From positions 1-51,974 of the forward strand of contig JASHPF010000137.1 of assembly GCA_030038295.1 (NCBI GenBank): a stretch of 51,974 bases of DNA. Reading direction: 5' to 3'. The translations under genes and the position numbers were made by a program. Within the stretch, counting starts at the first letter, position 1. The number at the start of each line of letters is the position of its first letter. Positions 17,078 to 26,547 of this stretch are shown piece after piece. This stretch comes from Streptosporangiaceae bacterium (GTDB taxonomy: Bacteria; Actinomycetota; Actinomycetes; Streptosporangiales; Streptosporangiaceae). The notes under the pieces were generated by a model that was not told the DNA's origin, searched no databases, and saw only the letters and a program-made list of their open reading frames with translations.

Positions 17078-19258
17078 GTGGGCCGTTCATCGATGGATCT
17101 GAAGCGTATTTTCCGCGGCTGGGTGCTTGCCATCCTGTTTGTGGCCATCATCCTGGTGATCCTGTACAAGCTGGTAAATACGGGGCCGACCTACCAGATG
17201 GTGCCCACATCGCAGGCGATCGCCGCGATTCAGACCGGCAACGTCAAGTCGGTCACGCTCACCGACATCGATCAGACCATTCAGCTCACCACGAAGAGCG
17301 GCCAGAACTGGGAATCGTCATGGGTCGGGGGGCAGGGCACCCAGCTGGCCAACGACCTCCAGGCGCAGGTTGACAAGGGGACCCTCAAGGCCGACGCCTA
17401 CAACGTGAAGGTGCCGAAGAGCAGCTCATTCTGGACCCTGGTCTTTAGCTACCTGCCCTTCCTCATCATCTTCCTGCTGTTCATGGTGTTCCTGAACCAG
17501 ATGCAGGGCGGCGGCTCGCGAGTGATGAACTTCGGCAAGTCGAAGGCCAAGCTCATCACGAAGGACACGCCTAAGACCACGTTCGCCGACGTGGCCGGTG
17601 CCGACGAGGCTATTGAGGAGCTGCAGGAAATCAAGGAGTTCCTGCAGAGTCCCGGCAAGTTCCAGGCGATCGGCGCCAAGATCCCCAAGGGCGTCCTGCT
17701 GTACGGCCCGCCGGGAACCGGCAAGACCCTGCTGGCCAGGGCGGTGGCCGGCGAGGCTGGCGTGCCCTTCTACTCCATCTCCGGCTCGGACTTCGTCGAG
17801 ATGTTCGTCGGCGTTGGTGCCTCCCGGGTCCGCGACCTGTTCGAGCAGGCCAAGGCCAACGCGCCCGCCATCGTGTTCGTGGACGAGATCGACGCGGTCG
17901 GCCGGCACCGCGGTGCAGGCTTCGGCGGCGGCCACGACGAGCGCGAGCAGACGCTGAACCAGCTGCTGGTCGAGCTGGACGGCTTCGACACCAAGGGCGG
18001 CGTCATCGTGATCGCGGCGACGAACCGGCCCGACATCCTGGACCCGGCGCTGCTGCGGCCTGGCCGGTTCGACCGCCAGATTGTCGTCGCGCAGCCGGAC
18101 CTCGCTGGCCGGAAGGGCATCCTGCGGGTGCACGCGAGAGGCAAGCCGTTTGCCTCCGACGTCGATCTGGACGTGATCGCGAGGCGGACGCCGGGATTCA
18201 CGGGTGCGGACCTCGCCAACGTGATCAATGAGGCGGCCCTGCTGACCGCGCGGGCCAACCAGACGCAGGTCCAGATGGCCTCGCTCGAGGAGGCGATCGA
18301 CCGGGTCACAGCCGGACCGAAGCGCAAGAGCGTGCTGCTGTCGGAGAAGGAGCGGAAGATCATCGCTTACCACGAGGGCGGGCACGCCCTGGTGGGACAC
18401 GCGCTGCCGCACGCCGACCCGGTGCACAAGATAACGATCATCCCGCGCGGCCGCGCGCTCGGCTACACGGCCGCCGCGCCAGCGGAGGACAAGTTCCTGG
18501 TCAGCCGCGCCGAGATGATGGACCAGCTGTCCATGCTGCTCGGCGGCCGGACCGCGGAGGAGCTGGTGTTCCACGAGCCGACGACGGGCGCCGCGAACGA
18601 CATCGAGAAGGCATCCTCGATCGCGCGCGGCATGGTCACTGAGTACGGCATGAGCGAGCGTCTCGGGGCGCGAAAGTTCGGCACCGGCGATGGCGAGCCC
18701 TTCCTCGGCCGGGAGATGTCGCACTCGCGTGACTACTCAGAAGAGATCGCGTCGGCGATCGACGACGAGGTGCGCAGGCTCATCGAGTCGGCGCACGACG
18801 AGGCGTGGGAGATCCTGGTCCAGTACCGGGACGTCCTCGACCACCTCGTCCTGCAGCTGCTCGAGCACGAGACGCTATCCCGCGAGCAGGTGCTCGAGAT
18901 CTTCTCGCCCGTGCACAAGCGGCCGACGCGCGGCTCCTACACCGGGTACGGCAAGCGGCTGCCATCCGACCGGCCACCGGTGCTCACGCCCAAGGAACTC
19001 GCGCTGACGGCTGCGTCGGACGGCGGGGTCGGCCAGTCACTCGGCAACGGGCAGTCGTCCAGCGCGGTCGGGCTGCCGGCCGGGTCACCAGCGCCCAGTG
19101 GCGGCTACGGCTCGCCGCTCGGGGGCGGGAATCCGCTGAGCGGCGGGAATCCGCTGAGCGGCGGCAGCCCGCTGGGCGGGAGCCCGTTCGGCGGTAGCCA
19201 GCAGCCCAGTGGCGACGGCAGCAGCGGAGACGGCTCGCCGGGCAGCGAGGGCCATTGA
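17078..19258 (+). CDS. ftsH: ATP-dependent zinc metalloprotease FtsH
   Basis: This 726-residue membrane-bound AAA+ protease degrades membrane and regulatory proteins. Two TM segments lie at about 14-30 and 112-135. Walker A GPPGTGKT is at 210-217, Walker B acid residues at 269-270, and the zinc site HEGGH at 432-436 (usually HEAGH). The C-terminal ~80 residues are Gly/Ser/Pro-rich with short repeats of GGGNPLS type, longer than in E. coli FtsH and likely disordered. The start is GTG 17078, with AGGAGGG 13 nt upstream; ATG 17093 is an alternative. The stop overlaps the folE start, and a SigR-like element lies about 200 bp upstream. Confidence 0.95.
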   Translation: MGRSSMDLKRIFRGWVLAILFVAIILVILYKLVNTGPTYQMVPTSQAIAAIQTGNVKSVTLTDIDQTIQLTTKSGQNWESSWVGGQGTQLANDLQAQVDKGTLKADAYNVKVPKSSSFWTLVFSYLPFLIIFLLFMVFLNQMQGGGSRVMNFGKSKAKLITKDTPKTTFADVAGADEAIEELQEIKEFLQSPGKFQAIGAKIPKGVLLYGPPGTGKTLLARAVAGEAGVPFYSISGSDFVEMFVGVGASRVRDLFEQAKANAPAIVFVDEIDAVGRHRGAGFGGGHDEREQTLNQLLVELDGFDTKGGVIVIAATNRPDILDPALLRPGRFDRQIVVAQPDLAGRKGILRVHARGKPFASDVDLDVIARRTPGFTGADLANVINEAALLTARANQTQVQMASLEEAIDRVTAGPKRKSVLLSEKERKIIAYHEGGHALVGHALPHADPVHKITIIPRGRALGYTAAAPAEDKFLVSRAEMMDQLSMLLGGRTAEELVFHEPTTGAANDIEKASSIARGMVTEYGMSERLGARKFGTGDGEPFLGREMSHSRDYSEEIASAIDDEVRRLIESAHDEAWEILVQYRDVLDHLVLQLLEHETLSREQVLEIFSPVHKRPTRGSYTGYGKRLPSDRPPVLTPKELALTAASDGGVGQSLGNGQSSSAVGLPAGSPAPSGGYGSPLGGGNPLSGGNPLSGGSPLGGSPFGGSQQPSGDGSSGDGSPGSEGH
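19125..19190 (+). repeat. 18-bp tandem repeats in ftsH tail
   Basis: The unit GGCGGGAATCCGCTGAGC occurs twice in perfect tandem, followed by a third degenerate copy, encoding repeats of GGNPLS. The copy number of such repeats often varies between strains. Confidence 0.7.
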
Positions 19259-19836
19259 GAGACGGCGGCTTCGATCTTCCGCGGATCGAGCGCGCGATCA
19301 GGGAAATACTGGTGGCCGTCGGCGAGGATCCCGAGCGCGACGGTCTCAGAGACACTCCAGCCAGGGTGGCGCGCGCACTAACCGAGCAGTTCGCGGGCCT
19401 GCGGCTGGAGCCCGCGGACGTGCTCACGACGGTGTTCGACGCCGACCACGAGGAGATGGTCCTGGTTCGCGACATCGAGCTGTACTCGACGTGCGAGCAC
19501 CATCTGGTGCCGTTCTTCGGCCGCGCGCACGTGGGCTACATCCCGAACGAGAAAGGCCAGATCACCGGCCTGTCGAAGCTGGCCAGGCTGGTCGACGTGT
19601 ACGCCAGGCGTCCGCAGGTACAGGAGCGCATGACCAGCCAGATCGCGGACGCGATGATGGCGACTCTGGAGCCGCGCGGCGTTATCGTGATAATCGAGGC
19701 CGAGCACCTCTGCATGTCGATGCGCGGTGTGCGCAAGCCCGGCGCCAAGACCGTGACGTCTGCGGTGCGCGGGTCGTTCCTCAGCTCAGAAACTACCCGA
19801 CTGGAGGCGATGAGCCTCCTCACGGACCGGCACTGA
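19255..19836 (+). CDS. folE: GTP cyclohydrolase I
   Basis: This 193-residue enzyme opens GTP to dihydroneopterin triphosphate, the first step of folate synthesis. The zinc-binding [20 protein letters not shown] and the second motif [20 protein letters not shown] are intact. The start is TTG 19255, which overlaps the ftsH stop (TTGA), implying translational coupling; no better start is nearby. Homologues carry a slightly longer N-terminus, so the protein is near full length. Confidence 0.94.
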   Translation: MRDGGFDLPRIERAIREILVAVGEDPERDGLRDTPARVARALTEQFAGLRLEPADVLTTVFDADHEEMVLVRDIELYSTCEHHLVPFFGRAHVGYIPNEKGQITGLSKLARLVDVYARRPQVQERMTSQIADAMMATLEPRGVIVIIEAEHLCMSMRGVRKPGAKTVTSAVRGSFLSSETTRLEAMSLLTDRH

Positions 19837-19887
19837 CCGACTAGCGACTGATAGCGGAGTTTGCGTCGGCGCAGGCTGGTAAGAGAC

Positions 19888-19893
19888 TACGCT
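19888..19893 (+). promoter_or_regulatory. -10 box, leaderless start of MprF-like gene
   Basis: TACGCT (TANNNT) lies 8 nt before GTG 19902, and the intervening bases contain no Shine-Dalgarno. TTGCGT at 19861 is a possible but too distant -35. Confidence 0.42.
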
Positions 19894-19901
19894 GATCCCC
19901 C

Positions 19902-21830
19902 GTGAAGCGGGGCCCTACCTTAATGCCCTTGATGACAGAACCAAGCGGGTCTGGGCCGACGAGGGCCCAGGCTGCGGTCCAGGAACAGCAGCCGCCCCAG
20001 CAGTCGGCTACCCCGCCGTCGCCGGCGCGCGGCTCTGATCTGCGTCAGCAACTGCGCTGGGTACCGCTGTGCGCGGGCCTGATGGCGCTGGTCATCGGCT
20101 TGGGTTACATCATCGAGGGGCTGCTGCCGCACCTGTACCACCGGCGGCTGCGGGGTCTGTCCGACATCCTGCCTGGCACGCTTGTCAACCTCACGCGCAC
20201 GACCGATGTGATCATCGGCGTGCTGCTGCTGATGCTCTCCTACGGGCTGCGCCGGCGGAAGCGCAGGGCGTGGGCGGCGGTCATGGCACTGCTCGCCATC
20301 GGTCTTGTCCTGCACTCCACGCTGGGGATCATCGCGCACGCGATCAACCACTTCGTGCCGATCGGTCCGCCCCACCCGCTGCAGATCGCGGGCACCGCCG
20401 TGGTGCTGGTCGCGCTGTACATCTTCCGCCGTCAGTTCTATGCCGTGGGTGACCGGCGATCCCGGTGGCGAGCGCTCTGGGTACTGTGCTGTCTGCTCGT
20501 CGTCGACCTGGTCATTGGCCTCGCCGCGCTCGGCATCATCGGCGGGCTCCGCAGCGACTACTCGCTGCCGCAGCGGGTGTACTCGGTTGTCATGAATACC
20601 GCTGGTTTCTCCGGGCCGGTCCAGTTCGTCACCGAGGGCAGGGCAGATCACTTCGGCTTCGTGACGGGTGGTCTCGGCCTGCTCACGCTGTTTCTCGCGA
20701 TTTACATGTTCCTCCGGCCGGCCGAGCCGGCCTGCCGGCTGCAGCAGGCCGACGCGCGCCGGATCCGGGAGCTGCTCGAGCGCTACGGCGAGCAGGACTC
20801 GCTCGGCTACTTCACCCTCCGGCAGGACAAGAGCGTCCTCTGGTCCCCGTCCGGCAAGTCTTGCATCGGGTACCGGGTGCTGTCCGGGGTGATGCTGGCC
20901 AGCGGCGATCCCATCGGCGACCCCGAAGCGTGGCCAGGGGCGATTCATGCCTTCCTCGACGAGGCCGCCCGGCACGCCTGGGTACCCGCGGTCATCGGCT
21001 GCAGCGAGCTCGGGGCGGAGGTCTGGTGCCGGGAAGGCGACCTGACCGCGCTCGAACTCGGTGATGAGGCCGTGGTCAGGGTTGCTGACTTCACCCTGGC
21101 AGGCCGCGCCATGCGCAACGTCAGGCAGATGGTGAGCCGCGTGGCCAAGAAGGGCTACAAGGCGGAGATTCGCCGCGTTTCTGATATTCCGCACGATGAG
21201 GTCACCCGGATGGTGCGGCAGGCGGACAGCTGGCGGGGGAGCCCGACGGAGCGCGGTTTCTCCATGGCGCTCGGCCGGATCGGGGGGCCCGACGACGGTC
21301 AGTGCGTGATCGCGACCGCGACGGAGGACGGCGTGCTGCGCGCGATGCTGCACTTCGTGCCCTGGGGTAGTGATGGCCTGTCGCTCGACCTGATGCGCCG
21401 GGACCGGTCCGCCGCTCCCGGCCTGAACGACTTCCTCATCGTCGAGGCGATCAAGGCGGCACCCGAGCTCGGCGTCAAGCGGGTGTCGCTGAACTTCGCC
21501 GTGTTCCGCGCCGCGCTGGAGCGCGGTGAGCGGATCGGGGCCGGCCCGGTGCTGCGCGCCTGGCGCGGGTTCCTGCTGTTCTTGTCGCGCTGGTTCCAGA
21601 TCGAGTCGCTGTACAAGTTCAACGCCAAGTTCTGCCCGGAGTGGGTGCCGCGGTTCCTGGTCTTCCCCGGCACCAGGGACGCGCTCCGGATCGGGATCGC
21701 GTCGCTCGAGGCCGAGGCGTTCCTGGTGTGGCCCACGGTGGAGATCCGCAGGATCGCTCGCAGACTAGGCCTGGGCCGGCTGAAGAAGAAGCTGACCCGC
21801 CGCCCGGTCCGGCGCGGCGTCGCTCGCTAG
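19902..21830 (+). CDS. MprF-like phosphatidylglycerol lysyltransferase domain protein
   Basis: This 642-residue integral membrane protein has six predicted TM helices in residues 55-290, followed by a cytosolic DUF2156 domain (about 290-620) with a GNAT-like fold and the motifs WSPSGKSCIGYRVLSGVMLASGDP and LSLDLMRRD. In MprF/LysX this domain transfers lysine from Lys-tRNA to phosphatidylglycerol, raising resistance to cationic peptides. The mycobacterial LysX carries a fused LysRS domain; this one does not, so it would rely on the separate lysS at 30 kb. The flippase half of MprF is shorter than in firmicutes. The GTG start looks leaderless; ATG 19923 is an alternative. The aminoacyl donor and lipid acceptor are inferred. 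Confidence 0.85.
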   Translation: MKRGPTLMPLMTEPSGSGPTRAQAAVQEQQPPQQSATPPSPARGSDLRQQLRWVPLCAGLMALVIGLGYIIEGLLPHLYHRRLRGLSDILPGTLVNLTRTTDVIIGVLLLMLSYGLRRRKRRAWAAVMALLAIGLVLHSTLGIIAHAINHFVPIGPPHPLQIAGTAVVLVALYIFRRQFYAVGDRRSRWRALWVLCCLLVVDLVIGLAALGIIGGLRSDYSLPQRVYSVVMNTAGFSGPVQFVTEGRADHFGFVTGGLGLLTLFLAIYMFLRPAEPACRLQQADARRIRELLERYGEQDSLGYFTLRQDKSVLWSPSGKSCIGYRVLSGVMLASGDPIGDPEAWPGAIHAFLDEAARHAWVPAVIGCSELGAEVWCREGDLTALELGDEAVVRVADFTLAGRAMRNVRQMVSRVAKKGYKAEIRRVSDIPHDEVTRMVRQADSWRGSPTERGFSMALGRIGGPDDGQCVIATATEDGVLRAMLHFVPWGSDGLSLDLMRRDRSAAPGLNDFLIVEAIKAAPELGVKRVSLNFAVFRAALERGERIGAGPVLRAWRGFLLFLSRWFQIESLYKFNAKFCPEWVPRFLVFPGTRDALRIGIASLEAEAFLVWPTVEIRRIARRLGLGRLKKKLTRRPVRRGVAR

Positions 21831-22057
21831 TCCGGCCTGCCCGGGCGCCGGCGCGCTCCGACGCCGCCGGGATGAGCGGGACGGCTACCGGCGTGCGGTT
21901 AGCGGGCCGACGGCCACCGGTGACGACCGATGCCGACCGCTCAAGAGCCATGGCGACCGTCGATGCCGAAATTCTGCGTTGATCGTGGCTTTTGTCCGCA
22001 CCGAACCGTCGCTATGGCGTGCAACCGGTCCCAGCGACGGCGGCATGCCGAACCACG

Positions 22058-22063
22058 TACATT
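22058..22063 (+). promoter_or_regulatory. -10 box, leaderless start of folP
   Basis: TACATT (TANNNT) ends 7 nt before GTG 22071, with no Shine-Dalgarno. The position argues that folP, folB, folK and DUF3180 form a transcript of their own rather than continuing from folE. Confidence 0.5.
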
Positions 22064-22070
22064 GGCAGTC

Positions 22071-23039
22071 GTGAGCGCCAATGAAGGCCGGCCCGGGCCG
22101 CGCTTGCCCGGCTCGTCACCGGCGGGGCCGGCCGCCGCGGGCCTGCCGTCAGCGCAGCGATGTCTCGTCATGGGAGTGGTCAACGTCACGCCCGACTCGT
22201 TTTCCGACGGTGGCACGTGGCTCGACCCGGACAAGGCCATCGCCCACGGCCTCGAGCTGGCGAGCCTGGGCGCCGACATCATCGATGTCGGCGGCGAGTC
22301 GACCCGGCCCGGCGCGCAGCGCGTGCCCATCGAGGACGAGCTGCACCGGGTGATGCCCGTGGTGACGGCGCTGGCGCAGGCCGGCAGCTACGTGAGCATC
22401 GATACGATGCGCGCCGAGGTGGCGAGCCGCGCGCTCGCGGCCGGCGCCCGGATGGTGAACGACGTCAGCGGCGGCCTGGCAGATCGGGAAATGCCCGGCG
22501 TGGTCGCCGCGGCCGGGGTTCCTTACGTGGTGATGCACTGGCGCGGGCACAGTGCCGACATGTACGGGCCCGCCGTGTACACCGACGTCGTGGCCGAGGT
22601 ACGAGCCGAACTCGGCCGCAGGCTGCGCGCTGTGGTCGCGGCCGGGGTCGATCCTGACAACATCATCCTGGATCCCGGGCTGGGCTTCGCCAAGCTCGCC
22701 GAGCATAACTGGACGCTGCTGGCCCACCTGGGCGAGATCGGCCGCCCGGAGGGGTACGACCGGCAATTTCCGGTTCTGGTGGCGGCGTCCAGGAAGGGAT
22801 TCCTCGGCAAGCTGCTGGCTGGCTCGGACGGGCGGCCGCGGTCCTTCGCGCGCAGCGACGACGCCACCATCGCCCTGACCGCGCTCGCCGTCGCGGCCGG
22901 CGCCTGGTGCGTCCGTGTCCACATGGTGCCTGGCAACCTGGACGCGGTGCGGGTGGCCACGCGGTGGCGGCAAGAATCCGCGACGGCCCTGACACCAGCG
23001 GACGGCTCGCCGAGACCCTTCGAGGCTGGCGCGGGCTGA
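22071..23039 (+). CDS. folP: Dihydropteroate synthase
   Basis: This 322-residue TIM-barrel enzyme joins p-aminobenzoate to dihydropterin pyrophosphate; it is the sulfonamide target. It has MGVVNVTPDSFSDGG (pyrophosphate loop), GGESTRPGA, ILDPGLGFAK and ASRKGFLG. Start GTG 22071 (MSANEGRPGP) was chosen because a -10 box lies 7 nt upstream and the frame before it shows no homology. A Pro/Ala-rich N-terminal tail of about 30 residues precedes the barrel. The stop shares a base with the folB ATG (TGATG). Confidence 0.94.
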   Translation: MSANEGRPGPRLPGSSPAGPAAAGLPSAQRCLVMGVVNVTPDSFSDGGTWLDPDKAIAHGLELASLGADIIDVGGESTRPGAQRVPIEDELHRVMPVVTALAQAGSYVSIDTMRAEVASRALAAGARMVNDVSGGLADREMPGVVAAAGVPYVVMHWRGHSADMYGPAVYTDVVAEVRAELGRRLRAVVAAGVDPDNIILDPGLGFAKLAEHNWTLLAHLGEIGRPEGYDRQFPVLVAASRKGFLGKLLAGSDGRPRSFARSDDATIALTALAVAAGAWCVRVHMVPGNLDAVRVATRWRQESATALTPADGSPRPFEAGAG

Positions 23040-23401
23040 TGCTGGACCGGATCTCGATCGCCGGCCTGCGGGTGCGCGGCTATCACGGCGTATTCCCGGA
23101 GGAGCGGGCGGCGGGCCAGGACTTCGTCGTCGACGCCACCCTGTGGCTCGATACCGCTCCGGCGGCCGCCAGCGACGACCTGTCGCTTACCGCCGACTAC
23201 GGGGCGCTCGCGGCCCGGCTTGCCGAGATCGTGGCCGGACGGCCGGTGTCGCTCCTCGAGACGCTGGCAGACAGGCTGGTCGCTGCTTGCCTGAGCGACC
23301 CCGTCGTGCGTGAGGCGGAGGTCACCGTGCACAAGCCGCAGGCTCCGGTGTCCGAGGACATCGCGGACGTCAGCGTCACGCTGCGCCGGAGCCGGCCATG
23401 A
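23039..23401 (+). CDS. folB: Dihydroneopterin aldolase
   Basis: This 120-residue enzyme converts 7,8-dihydroneopterin to hydroxymethyl-dihydropterin and glycolaldehyde. Family motifs: GYHGVFPEERAAGQDFVVD (with the substrate-binding Glu), a central LLETLADRLV and the C-terminal VHKPQAPV with the catalytic Lys. ATG 23039 overlaps the folP stop by one base, and the stop overlaps the folK ATG by four bases (ATGA). The folP-folB-folK order is the standard actinobacterial folate operon. Confidence 0.94.
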   Translation: MLDRISIAGLRVRGYHGVFPEERAAGQDFVVDATLWLDTAPAAASDDLSLTADYGALAARLAEIVAGRPVSLLETLADRLVAACLSDPVVREAEVTVHKPQAPVSEDIADVSVTLRRSRP

Positions 23402-23967
23402 CCGCGCAGCCCGGATCCGGTTCGCGCAGCGTCGTCCTGGCCCTGGGCAGCAATCTCGGCGACCGGCTTGGCAACCTGCAGCGGGGCATCGACTCGCTCG
23501 CCGACGCGCTGTGCGCGGTGGCCGTCTCCGGAGTATTTGAGACCGCGCCGGTCGGCGGGCCCGCCCAGGGCGACTACCTCAACGCGGTGCTGCTGGCCCG
23601 CAGCGCGCTGCCCGCGCGCGCCATCCTGGCCCGGTGCGGCGCGGCCGAGACCGCCGCGGGCCGCGTCCGGACCGTGCGCTGGGGGCCGCGCACGCTGGAC
23701 GTCGACATCATCACCTGCGGCGCCGAGCGGAGCGCAGACGCCGACCTCACGCTGCCGCATCCGCGGGCCCACGAGCGCGCCTTTGTCCTCGCGCCCTGGC
23801 TCGATGTCGAGCCGGCGGCAGTGCTGCCTGGCTTTGGCCCGGTCGCCGATCTGCTCGCGGCGATACCGACGGCGGGCGTGCGCCGACGGCCGGACCTCCG
23901 GCTGCTGCTTCCTGGCGGCGAACGGTCGGCGGCGGGCGCCGCGCGGGCGGTGACGCCGTGCACATGA
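23398..23967 (+). CDS. folK: 6-hydroxymethyl-7,8-dihydropterin pyrophosphokinase
   Basis: This 189-residue enzyme transfers pyrophosphate from ATP to the pterin, giving the FolP substrate. The start motif ALGSNLGDR, the NAV segment after GDYLNAVLL, the WGPRTLDVDII metal-binding Asp pair and LPHPRAHERAFVLAPW are all present. The C-terminal 25 residues are Arg/Gly/Ala-rich and poorly conserved. It overlaps folB by 4 bp and the DUF3180 gene by 4 bp. Confidence 0.94.
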   Translation: MTAQPGSGSRSVVLALGSNLGDRLGNLQRGIDSLADALCAVAVSGVFETAPVGGPAQGDYLNAVLLARSALPARAILARCGAAETAAGRVRTVRWGPRTLDVDIITCGAERSADADLTLPHPRAHERAFVLAPWLDVEPAAVLPGFGPVADLLAAIPTAGVRRRPDLRLLLPGGERSAAGAARAVTPCT

Positions 23968-24452
23968 CCAGGCCAGGCACGCTGGCGGGCATTCTGGTGG
24001 TCGGCGCGATCGTCGGCTGGCTGGCGACCAGGGCCACGTTCACGAGTCTGCCGCTGCTGCCCATCACGGCCGTTCCTGCGCTCGCTGCGCTGGCGCTCGC
24101 CGAGGCCGCGGTCGGCCGGAGCGTGCACAACCGGCTGGCCGGGCGCCGCAAGGAGGCCAAGCCGCTCGCGCCGCTCGCGGTCGCACGGCTCGTCGCGCTG
24201 GCAAAGGCCAGCTCGGCTGCCGCCGCGGCACTCGGCGGGCTGGTCGCCGGTTACCTGGTCTACGTGCTGCCTGAGCTCAGCAAGAGCGTGCCGGCCAGGG
24301 ACGCTCGGGTGGCCGGGGTAACCCTCGCTGCCGCCCTCGCGCTGCTCGCGGCGGCGCTCTATCTGGAGCACTGCTGCCGTGCGCCGAAACCGCCGGATGA
24401 CTCCGATGACGAGTCGCGGCGGGACAGGGACAGCTGGCAGTGGCACGCGTGA
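23964..24452 (+). CDS. DUF3180 membrane protein
   Basis: This 162-residue protein has four predicted TM helices (about 7-24, 32-50, 73-98 and 114-134) and a charged cytosolic tail rich in Asp and Arg. It matches DUF3180, an actinobacterial family always found after folK; its role is unknown. A conserved TRxTFTSLP loop follows the first helix. Start ATG 23964 overlaps the folK stop (ATGA); GTG 23958 is an alternative. Confidence 0.87.
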   Translation: MTRPGTLAGILVVGAIVGWLATRATFTSLPLLPITAVPALAALALAEAAVGRSVHNRLAGRRKEAKPLAPLAVARLVALAKASSAAAAALGGLVAGYLVYVLPELSKSVPARDARVAGVTLAAALALLAAALYLEHCCRAPKPPDDSDDESRRDRDSWQWHA

Positions 24453-24638
24453 CCGGGCGCCGCCCGGCCCCGGCTGCGGCCTGGCCGACTGGGTCGGCGA
24501 GGATGCTCGGACAGGCATCGAGGTAAGGGCGGCGAGCCGTGATCACCAGCACGCACTCGGTCGGCTACGGCCGCGACGCCGCCGCGGTCAGGCTGCTCCT
24601 ATCTCACGTCCGCCAATACCCCTGCCGCGAGAGCGCGC

Positions 24639-25568
24639 ATGACCGCTGATATCACGCCCGGTCCAGCTGACGGGCCCAGTCCCGGGCATGAGCACCCGGC
24701 CCGCCTGAAGGTTGGTGTCGTCGGCGCCGGCCGGGTCGGCACGGCGCTGGCCGTCGCGCTCCGCCGCGCCGGCCACGAGATCGCGGCGGCATCCGCGGTG
24801 TCGGATGCGTCCCGGCAGCGCATCGACCGGTTTCTGCCGGGCACCCCGGTGCGGCAGCCAGCGGAGGTCGTCGGGGCGGCCGATCTCGTCCTGCTGACCG
24901 TGCCGGACGACGCGCTGCCCGGCCTGGTGCGCGGGCTCGCCGCCACGGGCGCACCGCTCGCTGGCCGGCTGCTCGCGCACGCCAGCGGCCGTCACGGACT
25001 CGCCGTGCTTGACCCAGCGGTCGAGCACGGCGCGCTGCCGCTGGCGCTTCACCCCGTGATGACGTTCACCGGTCGGCCCGACGACGCGGACCGATTGGTC
25101 GGGATCTGCTTCGGCGTCACCGCTCCGGCCGTGCTGCGTCCTGCGGCCGAGGTGCTGGTTATGGAGATGGGCGGTGAACCCGTGTTCATCGCCGAGGCCG
25201 ACCGCGACCTGTACCATGCCGCTCTCGCGGGCGCGGCCAATCACCTCGTGACGCAGGTCGTCCAGGCCGAGGAGCTGCTGACGAGGGCCGGTGTCGGGCA
25301 GCCGGCCCGGATGCTCGGTCCGCTGCTGTCGGCCGCGCTCGACAACGCGCTCCGGCTGGGGGACGCGGCCCTCACCGGCCCGGTCGCGCGGGGCGACGCC
25401 GACACCGTCGCCGGCCATGTAGCCGCACTGCGAACCGAGGCTCCGGAAGCGCTGCCCGCCTACCTCGCCCTGGCGCGCCTCACCGCCACCCGCGCCCTGG
25501 CCACCGGCATGCTGACCGCGCCCGACGCGCAACGGCTGCTCGACGTGCTCGCCGAGGCGCCGCTATGA
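24639..25568 (+). CDS. Rossmann-like/DUF2520 oxidoreductase-like protein
   Basis: This 309-residue protein has an N-terminal NAD(P)-binding motif [13 protein letters not shown] (about 25-37) and a C-terminal DUF2520 helical domain with LHPVMTF and the helix around [18 protein letters not shown]. The fold resembles ketopantoate and pyrroline-carboxylate reductases. It always precedes panC in Actinomycetia, which suggests a role near pantothenate synthesis, but no reaction is proven. It ends 14 bp before panC, and the 186-bp gap before it lacks the membrane-protein gene found here in mycobacteria. Confidence 0.88.
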   Translation: MTADITPGPADGPSPGHEHPARLKVGVVGAGRVGTALAVALRRAGHEIAAASAVSDASRQRIDRFLPGTPVRQPAEVVGAADLVLLTVPDDALPGLVRGLAATGAPLAGRLLAHASGRHGLAVLDPAVEHGALPLALHPVMTFTGRPDDADRLVGICFGVTAPAVLRPAAEVLVMEMGGEPVFIAEADRDLYHAALAGAANHLVTQVVQAEELLTRAGVGQPARMLGPLLSAALDNALRLGDAALTGPVARGDADTVAGHVAALRTEAPEALPAYLALARLTATRALATGMLTAPDAQRLLDVLAEAPL

Positions 25569-25581
25569 CCGGGGCGGCGCG

Positions 25582-26547
25582 ATGACGTCCACCAGTCAGG
25601 CATCGCGGATCGGCAGCACCAACATCGCCACGCCGTCGGTGCCCATGCTGGTGCGCACGCGCAAGGGGATCGCCGCGGCGCGGCCCGCCCTGCCCGGCCC
25701 GGTCGTGCTGGTGCCCACCATGGGTGCCCTGCACGACGGTCACCGGTCACCGCTCCGGGTCGCGCGGGAGCTCGCGGGGGCAAGTGGGTCCGTGCTGGTC
25801 TCGATCTTCGTCAACCCGCTCCAGTTCGGTCCGGCGGAAGACTTCGATCGGTACCCCCGTCCGATCGAGCATGATCTGGCGGTCTGCTCGCAGGAGCGAG
25901 TGACCGCGGTCTTCTATCCGGACACCGCGCAGATGTATCCCACCCCGCCGCGGGTAACCGTCAACCCCGGACCTCTCGGGCGACTGCTCGAGGGCAAGTC
26001 CCGGCCGGGCTTCTTCGACGGCGTGCTGACCGTCGTCCTCAAGCTGTTCGAGCTGACGGAACCCGACGCGGCCGTGTTCGGAGCGAAGGACGCTCAGCAG
26101 CTCGCTTTGATCCGGCAGATGGTCGCCGATCTCGACCTCGGCGTGGAGATCGCCGAGGCTCCGCTGCACCGCGACCCGGACGGGCTGGCGGCGTCCAGCC
26201 GGAACCCCTACCTGTCGGCCGCGGAGCGCAGGTCCGCCCTGGCGCTGTCCCGCGCTCTTGCGGCGGCTCGCGCGGTCGCCAGCCAGGGAGCGGTAGCCGC
26301 CCTGACCGCGGCGGGCGTGGTCCTGGCCGAGGCCGCGGTCGCCAGCCCGCCCGTGCGGCTCGACTACCTGGTGCTCGCCGATCCGGAGACCTTCGCCGAG
26401 GTCGGCGACGACTACGGGGGACCGGCGCTGCTGCTGGTGGCCGCGAAGGTCGGCAGCACCAGGCTGATCGACAACGCGCGCCTGCACCTCGGGACGCTCA
26501 CCGACAGCGCGGACGGCGGTCCGGGCGCCCGTGGTGGTGGGGCGTGA
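25582..26547 (+). CDS. panC: Pantothenate synthetase
   Basis: This 321-residue enzyme condenses pantoate and beta-alanine with ATP to form pantothenate. It carries the nucleotide-binding [10 protein letters not shown] motif, [41 protein letters not shown] (most homologues have KDxQQ with an aromatic) and ASSRNPYLS with its KMSKS-like role. The N-terminus carries about 20 extra residues. panD, which often follows panC, is absent here. The stop overlaps the nadB GTG by 4 bp (GTGA). Confidence 0.94.
   Translation: MTSTSQASRIGSTNIATPSVPMLVRTRKGIAAARPALPGPVVLVPTMGALHDGHRSPLRVARELAGASGSVLVSIFVNPLQFGPAEDFDRYPRPIEHDLAVCSQERVTAVFYPDTAQMYPTPPRVTVNPGPLGRLLEGKSRPGFFDGVLTVVLKLFELTEPDAAVFGAKDAQQLALIRQMVADLDLGVEIAEAPLHRDPDGLAASSRNPYLSAAERRSALALSRALAAARAVASQGAVAALTAAGVVLAEAAVASPPVRLDYLVLADPETFAEVGDDYGGPALLLVAAKVGSTRLIDNARLHLGTLTDSADGGPGARGGGA

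Noticed and set aside
17426-18724. 432-codon antisense ORF in ftsH
   Set aside because: Complement shadow of the conserved AAA+ region; no start signals.
24539-24649. 36-codon ORF (GTG) before the DUF2520 gene
   Set aside because: It has no ribosome-binding site, runs into the next gene, and I recognise no homologue; it may be a remnant of the membrane-protein gene usually found here, but that cannot be supported.
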